A stretch of 64,000 nucleotides of DNA. It comes from Chromatiaceae bacterium (GTDB lineage Bacteria; Pseudomonadota; Gammaproteobacteria; Chromatiales; Chromatiaceae). The notes below the pieces were generated by a model. The model made no database searches. It was not told the DNA's origin and saw nothing but the letters and a program-made list of their open reading frames with translations. The stretch is taken from contig JACKMK010000001.1 of the NCBI GenBank assembly GCA_024235395.1, positions 620,001 to 684,000 of the forward strand. The letters run 5' to 3'. How positions within the stretch are numbered: the first letter of the stretch is position 1; each line of letters begins with the position of its first letter. The position numbers and the translations under genes are program-made. Of this stretch, positions 55,947 to 64,000 are shown piece after piece.

Positions 55947-57000
55947 CGGCGAGACACAAGACCTGCTGCACAGGCAGGACATCCTGGTAGTCGACGATAC
56001 GCCACAGAATATCGATGTACTGAAGGCGATCCTGAGCGACGCCTACAGCGTGCGTGCAGCGACCACCGGCGCGCTTGCGATGCGTATCGTGCAACAACGA
56101 CCGCCCGACCTGATTCTGCTCGACGTCATGATGCCGGAGATGGACGGCTATGAGGTCTGTCGCCAACTCCGCTCCGACCCATCGACCTGTGACATTCCCG
56201 TGATTTTCGTCACAGCGAAGGCCGATGCGGAAGACGAACAAACCGGATTCGACGCCGGTGCGGTCGACTATATTTCGAAGCCGGTCAATCCGGCGCTGGT
56301 CCGGGCCCGGGTTCGCAATCACCTCACACTTGCCGATCAGAAGCGCGCCTGCCAGCGTACCGTTCTGGAACGTACGCGCGAGCTGGAGCAGGTGCAGAAG
56401 GCGGCGATCTTCATGCTCGGCGACGCCGGACACTACAACGACAACGACACCGGCACGCACATCTGGCGCATGGCCGCCTACTGCGCGGCACTGGCGCGCG
56501 CAACGCAATGGTCGGTCGAACAGGCGCAACTGCTCGAACTTGCCGCCCCGATGCACGACACCGGGAAAATCGGCATCCCCGACAGCATACTCAAAGCGCC
56601 GCGCAAGCTGACCGAGAATGAATGGGAGATCATGAAGACCCACACGCTGATCGGTCACAAGATACTGAGCCGCAGTCAGACCGAATTGTTCCAGACGGCG
56701 GCCACGATCGCCCTGTCACACCATGAGCGATGGGACGGTAGTGGCTATCCGCATGGCCGGCGCGGCACGCAGATCGCCGAGAGCGCACGTATCGTCGCCA
56801 TCGCCGACGTGTTCGACGCATTGACGATGGAGCGACCCTACAAGACCCCCTGGACGATCGACGATGCCTTGGGATACCTGGTCGAACACGCCGGCACGCA
56901 ATTCGACCCGCACCTCGTCGAGCGTTTCATCGCAATCCGACAGGAGATTCTCGCGATCAAGGAGCGCTGGGACACCGAGCAGGCGGCAGACGTCCCCTGA
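55936..57000 (+). CDS. Response regulator with HD-GYP phosphodiesterase domain
   Basis: A 354-residue protein. The ATG at 55936 follows GGTGGG; the ATG overlaps the phosphatase gene, while a TTG 12 bases earlier is less likely. The receiver has DDTPQ and D63 in LLDVMMPEMDG. The HD-GYP domain has the catalytic pair H207-D208 in APMHDTGKIG, HHERWDGSGYP with GYP at 270-272, and IADVFDALTMERPYK, so it looks active. HD-GYP enzymes hydrolyse c-di-GMP. In the Shewanella NO circuit a related, degenerate HD-GYP protein modulates output; this one is intact. It ends the operon. Confidence 0.94.
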   Translation: MADNGETQDLLHRQDILVVDDTPQNIDVLKAILSDAYSVRAATTGALAMRIVQQRPPDLILLDVMMPEMDGYEVCRQLRSDPSTCDIPVIFVTAKADAEDEQTGFDAGAVDYISKPVNPALVRARVRNHLTLADQKRACQRTVLERTRELEQVQKAAIFMLGDAGHYNDNDTGTHIWRMAAYCAALARATQWSVEQAQLLELAAPMHDTGKIGIPDSILKAPRKLTENEWEIMKTHTLIGHKILSRSQTELFQTAATIALSHHERWDGSGYPHGRRGTQIAESARIVAIADVFDALTMERPYKTPWTIDDALGYLVEHAGTQFDPHLVERFIAIRQEILAIKERWDTEQAADVP

Positions 57001-57037
57001 TCGCCGGCCAGCCCGACGCAAGCACTTCGGCCCGGAT

Positions 57038-57694
57038 TCAAGGTGCCGGAATACCGGCCAAGCTGTACCAATCGGAAGGCTTGAGCCGTCCGACCAGACG
57101 GAACCCGCCGCGCCCATCGGCCTCGAATACCACCGTTTCGGCCTCGTCGGGATAGACCGGCGTCGCCTCGCGAGCAACGTTGCCGTGCGCGACGACCAAG
57201 GTATTGCCACCGGCAACCGGCGACGTAGAGAGCAATTGCCGCGCGGTCGCGATCACCGCGGCGCGTCCTCCGAAATAGCGGGCGACACGCAGATTGATCA
57301 CCGCGTCGGAGACCTCCACCTCGCCCATTCCGAGCAACCCGGCGGTCTCGCGGGTGCGGCAATAGGGACTGGCGACAACCCGGGCGACCGGAATTTCGAG
57401 CGCACGCATCGCCTCGCCGACCCTACGTGCCGTGGCCCTTCCCGTCGCAGAAAGAGGGCGCATGCGCTGCGCATCGCACGAGGTCCAATCACCCTCGCCG
57501 GTCACCCGGTCCTGCACCGACCAATCGGTCGCCGCGTGTCGCATGTACAGGCTGTATCCACCGCTGCGCAGCGCGCCGATCAGCGCCTGTCCCTGCAGTT
57601 CGACCGGCCGCTCGTTCGCCATTGCCCCGGCGCAAAGCCACAGCAGACCGATCCCCGCCAGCAGGCGGTGCGGCCTGTGTCCGGGCGACCCCAT
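57038..57694 (-). CDS. Exported histidine phosphatase family protein
   Basis: A 218-residue protein. The ATG at 57694 is eight bases after the stop of the dienelactone hydrolase gene and gives a signal-like N terminus (LLAGIGLLWLCAGAMANE); the longer start at 57745 is possible. The phosphatase motif is YMRHAATDW (about residue 49), with Ala where many members have Gly. MRPLSATGRATARRVGEAM, VVASPYCRTRETAGLLG and VVAHGNVAREA supply other catalytic and substrate residues. This family includes sugar- and polyphosphate-related periplasmic phosphatases. The substrate is not evident. The pair with the hydrolase looks like an operon. Confidence 0.87.
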   Translation of the reverse strand: MGSPGHRPHRLLAGIGLLWLCAGAMANERPVELQGQALIGALRSGGYSLYMRHAATDWSVQDRVTGEGDWTSCDAQRMRPLSATGRATARRVGEAMRALEIPVARVVASPYCRTRETAGLLGMGEVEVSDAVINLRVARYFGGRAAVIATARQLLSTSPVAGGNTLVVAHGNVAREATPVYPDEAETVVFEADGRGGFRLVGRLKPSDWYSLAGIPAP

Positions 57695-57702
57695 CGCCCG
57701 GC

Positions 57703-58446
57703 CTATTGCAGTTGCTCGCGCAAAAACGCGACGAACCGGTTCCATGATTTCCGGTCGGCCTGCTCGCGGTAACGCTCGCCGCCGAACACAGTGAAGGCAT
57801 GCGGTGCACCGCTGTAGGAGATCATCTCGTGTCCGACACCGGCCTGTTCCAGCTGTTTACCGAGTGCGGCGAAATCATCCAGGCTGATCGCCGTGTCGGC
57901 GGAACCGTGCAGTACCAGGATCTCGCCATGCACCTTCGAGTAGTCCTGGCCCTCGGGCGTACCCAGGCCACCGTGGAAGGTCACGAACCCCCGCATGTCG
58001 GCACCGGCGCGCGCCAGTTCCAGCACGGCCGCACCGCCGAAGCAATAGCCCATCGCCACCGCGCGATCGACGTTCGCACCCTGCGCGGCAGCGGCCGCAA
58101 TTGCACCGTCCATCAGCGCGCGCATCTTCTCCCGGTCCTTGTACAGTTCACCGGTGTGCTGGCGCCGGTCTTCCACCTTGGTCGGGCGTACGCCGGCACC
58201 GAACAGGTCGGCGGCAAAGACCTGATAACCGAGCTCCGCGAGCATCTGCGCGCGCTTGATCTCGTAACCGGTGAGGCCGTCCCAGTCATGCAGCAACAAC
58301 ACGAAGGGGGCCTCGGCCGACGGCGATACGTAATAGCCTTCGTAGGGTTGGCCGTTGACCTCGTAGGTAACCGCGGCACCTTCGATTGCCGTGGCCACAG
58401 GTGCCATCAACGACAGTCCGACGACGAGAATCATTGTGCCGAACAT
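57703..58446 (-). CDS. Dienelactone hydrolase family protein, exported
   Basis: A 247-residue alpha/beta hydrolase. The N terminus (MFGTMILVVGLSLMAPVATA) looks like a signal peptide. The catalytic Cys is in GYCFGGAAVLELA, the Asp in LHGSADTAISLDDF, and the His in SGAPHAFTVFGG. LLHDWDGLTGYEIKRAQMLAELGYQVFAADLFG is characteristic of periplasmic DLH-like proteins. Their natural substrates are not known; true dienelactone hydrolase activity is doubtful without aromatic-degradation genes nearby. It is transcribed with the histidine phosphatase gene and divergent from the OsmC gene. Confidence 0.93.
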   Translation of the reverse strand: MFGTMILVVGLSLMAPVATAIEGAAVTYEVNGQPYEGYYVSPSAEAPFVLLLHDWDGLTGYEIKRAQMLAELGYQVFAADLFGAGVRPTKVEDRRQHTGELYKDREKMRALMDGAIAAAAAQGANVDRAVAMGYCFGGAAVLELARAGADMRGFVTFHGGLGTPEGQDYSKVHGEILVLHGSADTAISLDDFAALGKQLEQAGVGHEMISYSGAPHAFTVFGGERYREQADRKSWNRFVAFLREQLQ

Positions 58447-58602
58447 GCAGACCTCCGGAACCTGTGATCGCGAGACTTTGGGCGCAGGAGAAGTATAGAA
58501 AACCTCCTCGCGAAAGGCGGGGTGGTTTCCATGGTGTGATCACGGTTAACCTCTGCGCCACGGCCGCGCCATCCCGGCGCACCGCATCCAAGGGAGTCAA
58601 CA

Positions 58603-59025
58603 ATGGCCGAACTGCCGATGCACTACGAGACAAATTATGCCTGGCGGGGTGAGGAATCGTCGGGCCTGCTGTCGATCGAGGGGCGACCCGACCTGCTCAC
58701 CGGCACCCCCCACGATGTCTCCCACTACTGCCCGGAGCACCTGTTGGTCGCGACGGCGGAGATCTGCCTGGCCAACTATGTACTGTTGATCGCCCGCCTG
58801 TCGAAACTCGAGGTACGCGCCTATCGGTCCAGGGCCGAGGGCGAACTGGAACGCGAAGAGAAGGCCGGCTACCACTTCAAACGAATTCTGATCCGGCCGG
58901 AGATCCTCGTGGACAGCGGTAGCGAGGCGCTCGCCCAACGGGTCGTCGAGAAGGCACACCGCAGCTGCCTCGTCGCACGCTCGCTACGCTGCCCGGTCGA
59001 TATCGAGCCGCAGATTTCCACCTGA
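58603..59025 (+). CDS. OsmC family protein
   Basis: A 140-residue protein of the OsmC/Ohr superfamily. It starts MAELPMHYETNYAWRGEES, and the helical core has CPEHLLVATAEICLANYV with a conserved cysteine, while HRSCLVARSLRCPVDIEP holds the second. OsmC and Ohr proteins reduce organic or fatty acid hydroperoxides using two cysteines and a lipoyl or dihydrolipoamide donor. The GLLSIEGRPDLL opening strand region is typical of the YhfA-like branch, so peroxidase activity is not certain. It is 38 bases before the alpha/beta hydrolase gene on the same strand. Confidence 0.9.
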   Translation: MAELPMHYETNYAWRGEESSGLLSIEGRPDLLTGTPHDVSHYCPEHLLVATAEICLANYVLLIARLSKLEVRAYRSRAEGELEREEKAGYHFKRILIRPEILVDSGSEALAQRVVEKAHRSCLVARSLRCPVDIEPQIST

Positions 59026-59062
59026 TGCAGCGGCGTCGCAGACCATAGTCCGGCCGCGTGAT

Positions 59063-59887
59063 GTGAGACGCATGCTTGGCGGATTGACGATCGCGCTGCT
59101 GTCATTGCTCGTACTCAACGGCGTGATGTATCTGTTGCAGCCACAGATGACGTTCTTCCCGTCACCGGTACTCGAAGCGACGCCTGCCGACTGGGGCATG
59201 GTGTACGAAGACGTCGTGTTTCAGACCGAAGACGGCGCAAGCCTGCATGGCTGGTTCCTGCCGGGTCCCGCGTCCGGCCCTACGCTACTTTTCCTGCACG
59301 GCAATGCGGGAAACATCTCGCACCGTCGCGAGTCGCTCGAGATCTTCGCAGGACTCGGAATGGCGGTACTGATCTTCGACTATCGCGGTTACGGGCGCAG
59401 CACGGGACTACCGGGCGAATCCGGTCTGTACCGGGACGCCGCCGCCGCGTGGGACTACCTGACCAGACAACGTGGGATCGACAGTGCCGATATCGTGGTC
59501 TTCGGCCGATCGCTCGGCGGGGCGGTCGCCGCGCACCTGGCCTCCCAGGTGCATCCGCGTGCGGTGATCCTCGAATCCACTTTCAGCTCGGCACGCGATT
59601 ATGCGCACACCATGTTCCCGGTGCTGTCGCGCATCGTGTGGCTGCGTCACTCCTTCGACGCAGCCCATGCCATCGCGCAATCGCGCGCGCCGCTCCTGGT
59701 GCTGCACAGTCCAGAGGACGAGGTCATACCCTTCGCACTCGGCCAACGGCTGTTCGACGCGGCGCCCGAACCGAAACGTTTCGTTGCACTGCGCGGCGGC
59801 CACAACGACGGCTTCCTGTTCAGTCAACCCCGATATGCACAGGTCCTGCAGACCTTTCTGCGCGATCTGCATGCGGCAAAACGCTGA
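59063..59887 (+). CDS. Membrane-anchored alpha/beta hydrolase
   Basis: A 274-residue hydrolase with a GTG start (an ATG three codons later is equally possible). A hydrophobic anchor (LTIALLSLLVLNGVMYLL) opens the protein. The catalytic features are FLHGNAGNISHR (oxyanion), VVFGRSLGGAVAAHL (nucleophile Ser), HSPEDEVIPF (Asp) and LRGGHNDGFL (His). It resembles Bem46/YfhR-type hydrolases, which are poorly characterised. It stands downstream of the OsmC gene and upstream of the VOC lipoprotein gene by about 116 bases. Confidence 0.92.
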   Translation: MRRMLGGLTIALLSLLVLNGVMYLLQPQMTFFPSPVLEATPADWGMVYEDVVFQTEDGASLHGWFLPGPASGPTLLFLHGNAGNISHRRESLEIFAGLGMAVLIFDYRGYGRSTGLPGESGLYRDAAAAWDYLTRQRGIDSADIVVFGRSLGGAVAAHLASQVHPRAVILESTFSSARDYAHTMFPVLSRIVWLRHSFDAAHAIAQSRAPLLVLHSPEDEVIPFALGQRLFDAAPEPKRFVALRGGHNDGFLFSQPRYAQVLQTFLRDLHAAKR

Positions 59888-60003
59888 CCGCGTTCGCATC
59901 GGACACCGCCGATCGGCTATTCTCAAGCGACCGACGGCCGCGCCGCACGATGGCCGATGTCGTGCCACAGCCAGGGAGGCGGCAGCATCGTGGAGAACCG
60001 AGA

Positions 60004-60894
60004 GTGAACGTCACACACAAGTGCCCCATCGGGCTGATCCTGCTGCTGGCGGTCGTGTTGGGAGGCTGCGCCACACCACCGCGTTGGCCCGCGATCAGCG
60101 AATCGCCGACAGCACAGTACACGGCAGGGCGCTGGGTCTGGATCGATCTGCTGACCCGCGACGTCGACACGGCGCAGCGTTTCTACAGCAGCGTATTCGG
60201 CTGGACGTTCGAACCTCACCAGGGCGCGCGCGACCGTTACCTGTTGGCCCGCGATGACGGCCGCCCTGTCGCCGGCATCGTTGCAGACCCGCGCGGCAAC
60301 GAGTCGGCACGTAAGGCGCGCTGGCTCGGCCTGTTGTCGGTTGCCGACGTGGCGGCAGCCACGCAAGACGCGACCGAGCACGGAGGCGCGATCCGTCTTG
60401 GCCCGCGTGATCTCAAAGGCCGCGGCGAGGTCGCCGTGCTGGCCGACCCGGAAGGCGCCGTGTTCGCCATCATTCGCACCGACGGCGGGGACCCACCGGA
60501 TCGTTTCCCCGAGATCGGCAACCTGTTGTGGATGGAACTGTGGGCTGCCGATGGCAAACGTATGGCGACGTTCTACGAATCGCTGGCCGGATATCACATC
60601 CAACACGCCGAGGCTTCGGGTGATTTCGACGAATGGCACCTGGTCGCCGCAGATTACCCACGTGCCGGCATCGTGCAGGTCAAGGGCAACGACCGCGCCT
60701 CCGCCTGGCTGCCGTATATCCGGGTCGCCGACCTGTCCGCAGCGCTCGCCAGAGCAGAGGCCGCCGGCGCGCAGGTACTGGTCGCGCCGGCAAAGGACAT
60801 CCGTGCGGGACGCATCGCGGTGATCATAGATCCGGTGGGCGCTGCGCTCGGCCTTGCCGAATGGCCGGAATCCGGTGTGGGGGGTGGCCAATGA
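60004..60894 (+). CDS. VOC-family lipoprotein, two glyoxalase-like domains
   Basis: A 296-residue protein with a GTG start and GGAG upstream; the longer open frame overlaps the hydrolase gene. A lipobox (LLLAVVLGGCATPP) shows it is a lipoprotein. Two VOC repeats follow. The first (about 38-155) contains WVWIDLLTRDVDTAQRFYSS and LADPEGAVFAII. The second (about 165-285) has LLWMELWAADGKRMATFYES and IIDPVGAALGLAEW. VOC proteins bind metals and act on many small molecules or serve as binding proteins; no function is evident here. Its stop overlaps the next gene by four bases (ATGA). Confidence 0.88.
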   Translation: MNVTHKCPIGLILLLAVVLGGCATPPRWPAISESPTAQYTAGRWVWIDLLTRDVDTAQRFYSSVFGWTFEPHQGARDRYLLARDDGRPVAGIVADPRGNESARKARWLGLLSVADVAAATQDATEHGGAIRLGPRDLKGRGEVAVLADPEGAVFAIIRTDGGDPPDRFPEIGNLLWMELWAADGKRMATFYESLAGYHIQHAEASGDFDEWHLVAADYPRAGIVQVKGNDRASAWLPYIRVADLSAALARAEAAGAQVLVAPAKDIRAGRIAVIIDPVGAALGLAEWPESGVGGGQ

Positions 60895-61205
60895 AGCTTT
60901 GCACGCACACCGGACGCAACGTCTTGGTGGGCCTGGCAGCGGCCGGCCTGCTGCTCGGCGGCTGCAGCGGTGGCCGCACGTCGACGCACGTCGGGATCAG
61001 CTACAGCACGGGCTATTACTGGCCGTACGATCATTGGCACGATGACGACATATTCATCGTTCCACCGCCTCCCCGCCCGGACCGGCCCGATCGGCCGCGA
61101 CCGGTTCATCCGATTGCGCCGGCGCCGGTGCACCCCACCCCGCTGCCCGCACGTCCCATTCCGCGCCCCGCGCCGCGACCGATGCCGCGAGGTCGACTGC
61201 GTTGA
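60891..61205 (+). CDS. Proline/arginine-rich lipoprotein
   Basis: A 104-residue lipoprotein translated from an ATG overlapping the VOC gene stop. The signal and lipobox read NVLVGLAAAGLLLGGC (Cys about residue 25). A short region with YSTGYYWPYDHWHDDD follows, then a low-complexity tail of Pro, Arg, His and Ala (PPPPRPDRPDRPRPVHP and more). Such tails suggest a cell-wall-crossing or disordered spacer role. No family is recognised. It is probably expressed with the VOC lipoprotein. Confidence 0.78.
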   Translation: MKLCTHTGRNVLVGLAAAGLLLGGCSGGRTSTHVGISYSTGYYWPYDHWHDDDIFIVPPPPRPDRPDRPRPVHPIAPAPVHPTPLPARPIPRPAPRPMPRGRLR

Positions 61206-61300
61206 ACGAACGGCATCAAGCGCGTGCGATGCGGTTGCCGGATGTCGATGGCGGCCGCCGGGCGACGTGCACCGACGACGCATCCTGAACGGCGCGGCAG

Positions 61301-63688
61301 ATGAGCGGTACGGGGTTCGATTATCAAGGTTTCGAAGAGGCGCGGGCCCGCTTGCGCCGTCGACGTCGGCGCATCCTGCTGCCGATCGGCGTGGTGGCGA
61401 TCATGCTGCTCGCATTGGTCGGAACCGCGGTACTCGACTACCGGATGATGCGCGAAGACGCGCTGGCATTGTCGCAGGGTGTGATCATCAACCTGCAGAG
61501 TCGTATCGAGACCGAAGTGGAGGCATACCTGCTGCCCATCTCCGGGATCATTCGCCTGACCCGGGACCTGCTCGGTGACCAGCCGGCTGGTGAGGACAGG
61601 CAGGCCCGCGGTGTGGCGATCGGCGTTGGCGCACTGCGTAACGCGCCGCAGCTCAGCGCGCTGTTCGCCGGCGACCGGCAGGGTGCCTTCCTGATGGTTC
61701 GACGTCTCGACAACGGCCAGGCCGCCACCTTCGAGACCAAGCTGATCCCGGCGGCCGAGACCGGGACGGAACGGAAGATCGAGTACGTGACCCTAGACGC
61801 CGCGGGCAAGGCGCTTGCGCGTCGTCTCGCACCCTGGGACAACTACGATCCCCGCGAGCGGCCCTGGTACAGCGGTGCGCAGGCGACCGGCGATCTGTTC
61901 TGGACCGATGTGTATCCGTTTTTCAGCAGTCACGCCGCAGGGATTACCGCATCGCTGCCGGTTACCGCTGCCGACGGCGGCGTCAAGTCGGTGATCGGTG
62001 CCGACGTGACCCTGCAGAGCCTGAGCCTTTTTCTGCAATCCCTGACGATCGGCAAGACAGGTATCGCCCTGATCGCCGACGACCAGGGTACCGTGATCGC
62101 CCATCCGCGCGCCGAACTGATCCGCGAGGGCGCCGACGGTGGACTGCGCCTCACCAGGATCGACGATCTCCGCAATCCGGTCGTGACGCGTGCGTTCGAT
62201 CATTTCCGCGTCGAGGGTCACGGACGCCGCGAGTTCGACCTCGACGGCCGCCGTTACATCAGTTCCACCTGGTCGCTGGAACCCTTGCTGCACCGCGCGT
62301 GGACAATCCTGATCGTCGTGCCCGAAGACGACTTTGTCGGCTTCGTCGTCGACAACGTTCGGCAGACTTTGTTGCTCGGGCTCAGCGTCATCACGCTCGC
62401 CGCATTGCTGGCCGGTCTGCTGATCCGCCAGGGTCTGCGCGCCGACCGCGACGCCCTGCACGTGCTCGAGCAGCAGGCCCTGCTGGACGCGCGTGCCAGC
62501 GCGATCGACACCCTGGCGGGGCCGCCCGGATCGGCCCATAGGCCGTTCAGCGAGGCAATCTGCCGCGCCGCGGACGTGCACCGCGTCAGCATATGGCACT
62601 GGAGCGCAAAGACCGAGGCACTCGAGTGCGTGGATTGCTACGATCGCGATGCGGAAGGCCACACCCGCGGGACACGCCTGCTGAGACGCGACCATCCGGC
62701 GTTGTTCGAGGCGCTGCAGGCGCGCACGGAGGTGGTCGCCCCGGACGCCGGTGACGATGCCCGCCTCGCATCGCTCGATGTGCCCTACCTGTCGCCACTC
62801 GGATGCCGCGCGCTGCTCGGTCTACCGATCGCGCACGGTTCGCGGGTGCGCGGTGCGCTGTGGCTCGAGGACCAGGCGCCGCGCGAGACATGGCCGGAGC
62901 AGACCGTGCGATTCGCCAGGGCCGCCGCCAGCCTGCTCGCATTGCGGGTGGCATCGGCGACGACACCGGCGGCAGGCGCCGACGACCGCGCCGTATCGCC
63001 TACCTCCCAGCCGGTGGGCGTACAGCAGGCGCCGCGCACCCCGATACCGTTCCCGCTGCAAGACATCGACACCAGCCTGGGCCAGCGGCGGGCCGCGGCA
63101 TTCGCTGCACGTCTGTCGGATCACGCCGGGGACGTCGGTGCGCGCCTGATCGACGCCCTCCCGGTAATGACCCTGCGGCTGACGGACGCCACCGTGCTCG
63201 CGGCCCCGGCCGAGGCACAAGCCGAGGAGCCGATCGTCAGCGTCGTCGTGCGCGGCCTGCAAGAGGCCGCGGCGCAGCACCGGGTCGCTTACCTGAAGTT
63301 CTTCAGTGATCAAGTCGTCGCCTCTGTCGATCCGAACGAAGATTCGGCCGTCGGCCTGGACCACGTCGTCGCCTTTGCGCTGGACGCCAAGACCCTTTGC
63401 GAGAACGCATTCGCCGGCCATCGCGTCCCACTGGCTTTCCGCATCGGCATCGATATCGGTCCGGCGATCGGCAGTGTGATCAGCCAGTCGCCGGCGACAT
63501 TCGCGTTCTGGGGCGAGGCCGTGCAGACCGCGGGGCACCTGGCAGACAGCGGCCTTCCGGGTGCGATCCATGTCAGTGAGACGGTCTATCAGGCACTGCG
63601 TGACCACTATCTGTTTCAGCTACGCGGCCATCACTACCTCGAAGGGCTCGGCGAGTTCACGACCTACCTGCTGGGTGGCCGCCTGTGA
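61301..63688 (+). CDS. Cache/GAF sensor with degenerate class III adenylate cyclase domain
   Basis: A 795-residue membrane protein with two helices (about 24-46 and 358-378) around a periplasmic Cache-type domain (WDNYDPRERPWYSGA, WTDVYPFFSSHAAGI). A GAF-like domain lies at about 400-555. The C terminus resembles a class III cyclase homology domain (KFFSDQVVASVDPNE, RIGIDIGPAIGSVIS, FWGEAVQTAGHLADSGLPGA). The first metal Asp region (normally FADIVGFT-like) reads LPVMTLRLTDATVL, so one catalytic metal ligand seems lost. It may be a pseudoenzyme that binds a nucleotide or a partner. It overlaps the next gene by four bases. Confidence 0.82.
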   Translation: MSGTGFDYQGFEEARARLRRRRRRILLPIGVVAIMLLALVGTAVLDYRMMREDALALSQGVIINLQSRIETEVEAYLLPISGIIRLTRDLLGDQPAGEDRQARGVAIGVGALRNAPQLSALFAGDRQGAFLMVRRLDNGQAATFETKLIPAAETGTERKIEYVTLDAAGKALARRLAPWDNYDPRERPWYSGAQATGDLFWTDVYPFFSSHAAGITASLPVTAADGGVKSVIGADVTLQSLSLFLQSLTIGKTGIALIADDQGTVIAHPRAELIREGADGGLRLTRIDDLRNPVVTRAFDHFRVEGHGRREFDLDGRRYISSTWSLEPLLHRAWTILIVVPEDDFVGFVVDNVRQTLLLGLSVITLAALLAGLLIRQGLRADRDALHVLEQQALLDARASAIDTLAGPPGSAHRPFSEAICRAADVHRVSIWHWSAKTEALECVDCYDRDAEGHTRGTRLLRRDHPALFEALQARTEVVAPDAGDDARLASLDVPYLSPLGCRALLGLPIAHGSRVRGALWLEDQAPRETWPEQTVRFARAAASLLALRVASATTPAAGADDRAVSPTSQPVGVQQAPRTPIPFPLQDIDTSLGQRRAAAFAARLSDHAGDVGARLIDALPVMTLRLTDATVLAAPAEAQAEEPIVSVVVRGLQEAAAQHRVAYLKFFSDQVVASVDPNEDSAVGLDHVVAFALDAKTLCENAFAGHRVPLAFRIGIDIGPAIGSVISQSPATFAFWGEAVQTAGHLADSGLPGAIHVSETVYQALRDHYLFQLRGHHYLEGLGEFTTYLLGGRL

Positions 63689-64000
63689 ATCTCGAACACT
63701 CCGCTAGGCGTCGCAACAGCGTGGCACCGCGAGTGCTACGTATCCTGCACAACGTCGTGCGTCGCCTGATGCACCGCGGCGAGCGTGGCCTGTTCCTGAT
63801 CGGTGAGCTGGTCAGCGTTTTTGGGCGTGGCTTCGTCGCGAGTCGCTGGCGGCGCACGATGCGTGAGGAGTTCGCCGGCTACCTGTACGAGGTGGGGCTA
63901 CGCGCTGTCCCCGCGGTGGTCGTGATCGCGCTGCTGGTCGCGATCGGCCTGGTGCTCCAGATCCTCTATTGGCTCGGTTACGCGGGTCAGCAGGGACGCA
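63685..64000 (+). CDS. MlaE-family lipid ABC transporter permease, N-terminal part
   Basis: A GTG at 63685 overlaps the stop of the cyclase-like gene (GTGA), and the frame is open to the right edge, about 105 codons. The sequence has LMHRGERGLFLIGELVSVFG, then EFAGYLYEVGLRAVPAVVVIALLVAIGLVLQ, matching the first part of MlaE/YrbE-type permeases, which transport phospholipids or other hydrophobic compounds with MlaD- and MlaF-like partners. The remaining genes of the cassette would lie beyond the window. Confidence 0.83.
   Translation, partial: MNLEHSARRRNSVAPRVLRILHNVVRRLMHRGERGLFLIGELVSVFGRGFVASRWRRTMREEFAGYLYEVGLRAVPAVVVIALLVAIGLVLQILYWLGYAGQQGR

Overview
The window is a GC-rich, gene-dense chromosomal segment, very probably from a gammaproteobacterium. 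Supporting signs are the ffs-dnaX-ebfC-recR block, the ygiB/ygiC-type pair, a Cti-type cis/trans fatty acid isomerase, a HugZ-family protein and an MlaE-family permease. The group 3b hydrogenase, the cytochromes and the heavy signalling content would suit an environmental, possibly sulfur-oxidising or facultatively anaerobic lineage of the Chromatiales kind; that placement is inference. I see no insertion sequence, prophage, CRISPR array, tRNA or 16S/23S rRNA.

Layout. 1-3471 (minus): a circularly permuted ATP-grasp / alpha-E / transglutaminase operon, the last gene running off the left edge. 3783-9343 (minus): an HDOD-GAF signalling protein, two small membrane proteins, polyphosphate kinase and a small unknown protein. 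9489-12666 (minus): hinT-like gene, recR, ebfC, dnaX and the 4.5S SRP RNA. 12805-14610 (plus): ygiB-like plus glutathionylspermidine-synthase-like pair. 15449-17794: cti. 17962-22426 (plus): a tightly overlapping hydBGDA group 3b NiFe hydrogenase operon with its maturation protease, followed by a dihaem cytochrome c fused to a DUF302 domain. 23728-27031 (minus): an ExeA-like AAA ATPase and a small unknown. 27318-30868 (plus): two radical SAM proteins and a glycerophosphodiester phosphodiesterase. 31526-33220: a CadC-like winged-helix/TPR regulator broken by one in-frame amber codon.

33905-40020 looks like a catabolic island for an unidentified acid or sugar acid: a DUF1537-type kinase, a phosphoketolase-like ThDP enzyme, a divergent IclR regulator and a DASS anion transporter, with repeated ATTGTGRAA-like motifs in the divergent intergenic region. 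40047-43908 holds a GNAT-nitrilase fusion, a membrane-anchored unknown, a Cys/Gly-tailed unknown and a secreted protein whose mature part is exactly four 36-residue repeats.

43998-57000 is rich in signalling genes: a PAS-GGDEF-EAL-CZB protein, a HugZ-family protein, and a PhnD-like binding protein with a histidine kinase whose phosphoacceptor His is replaced by Asn. Next comes a four-gene operon of an H-NOX gas sensor, a hybrid histidine kinase (2 PAS, 2 REC, HPt), a REC-PP2C phosphatase and a REC-HD-GYP phosphodiesterase. This last operon is a plausible nitric-oxide-to-c-di-GMP circuit and is the most coherent system in the window. 57038-64000 holds hydrolases, an OsmC protein, two lipoproteins, a Cache/GAF protein ending in a degenerate class III cyclase domain, and the start of an MlaE-family permease.
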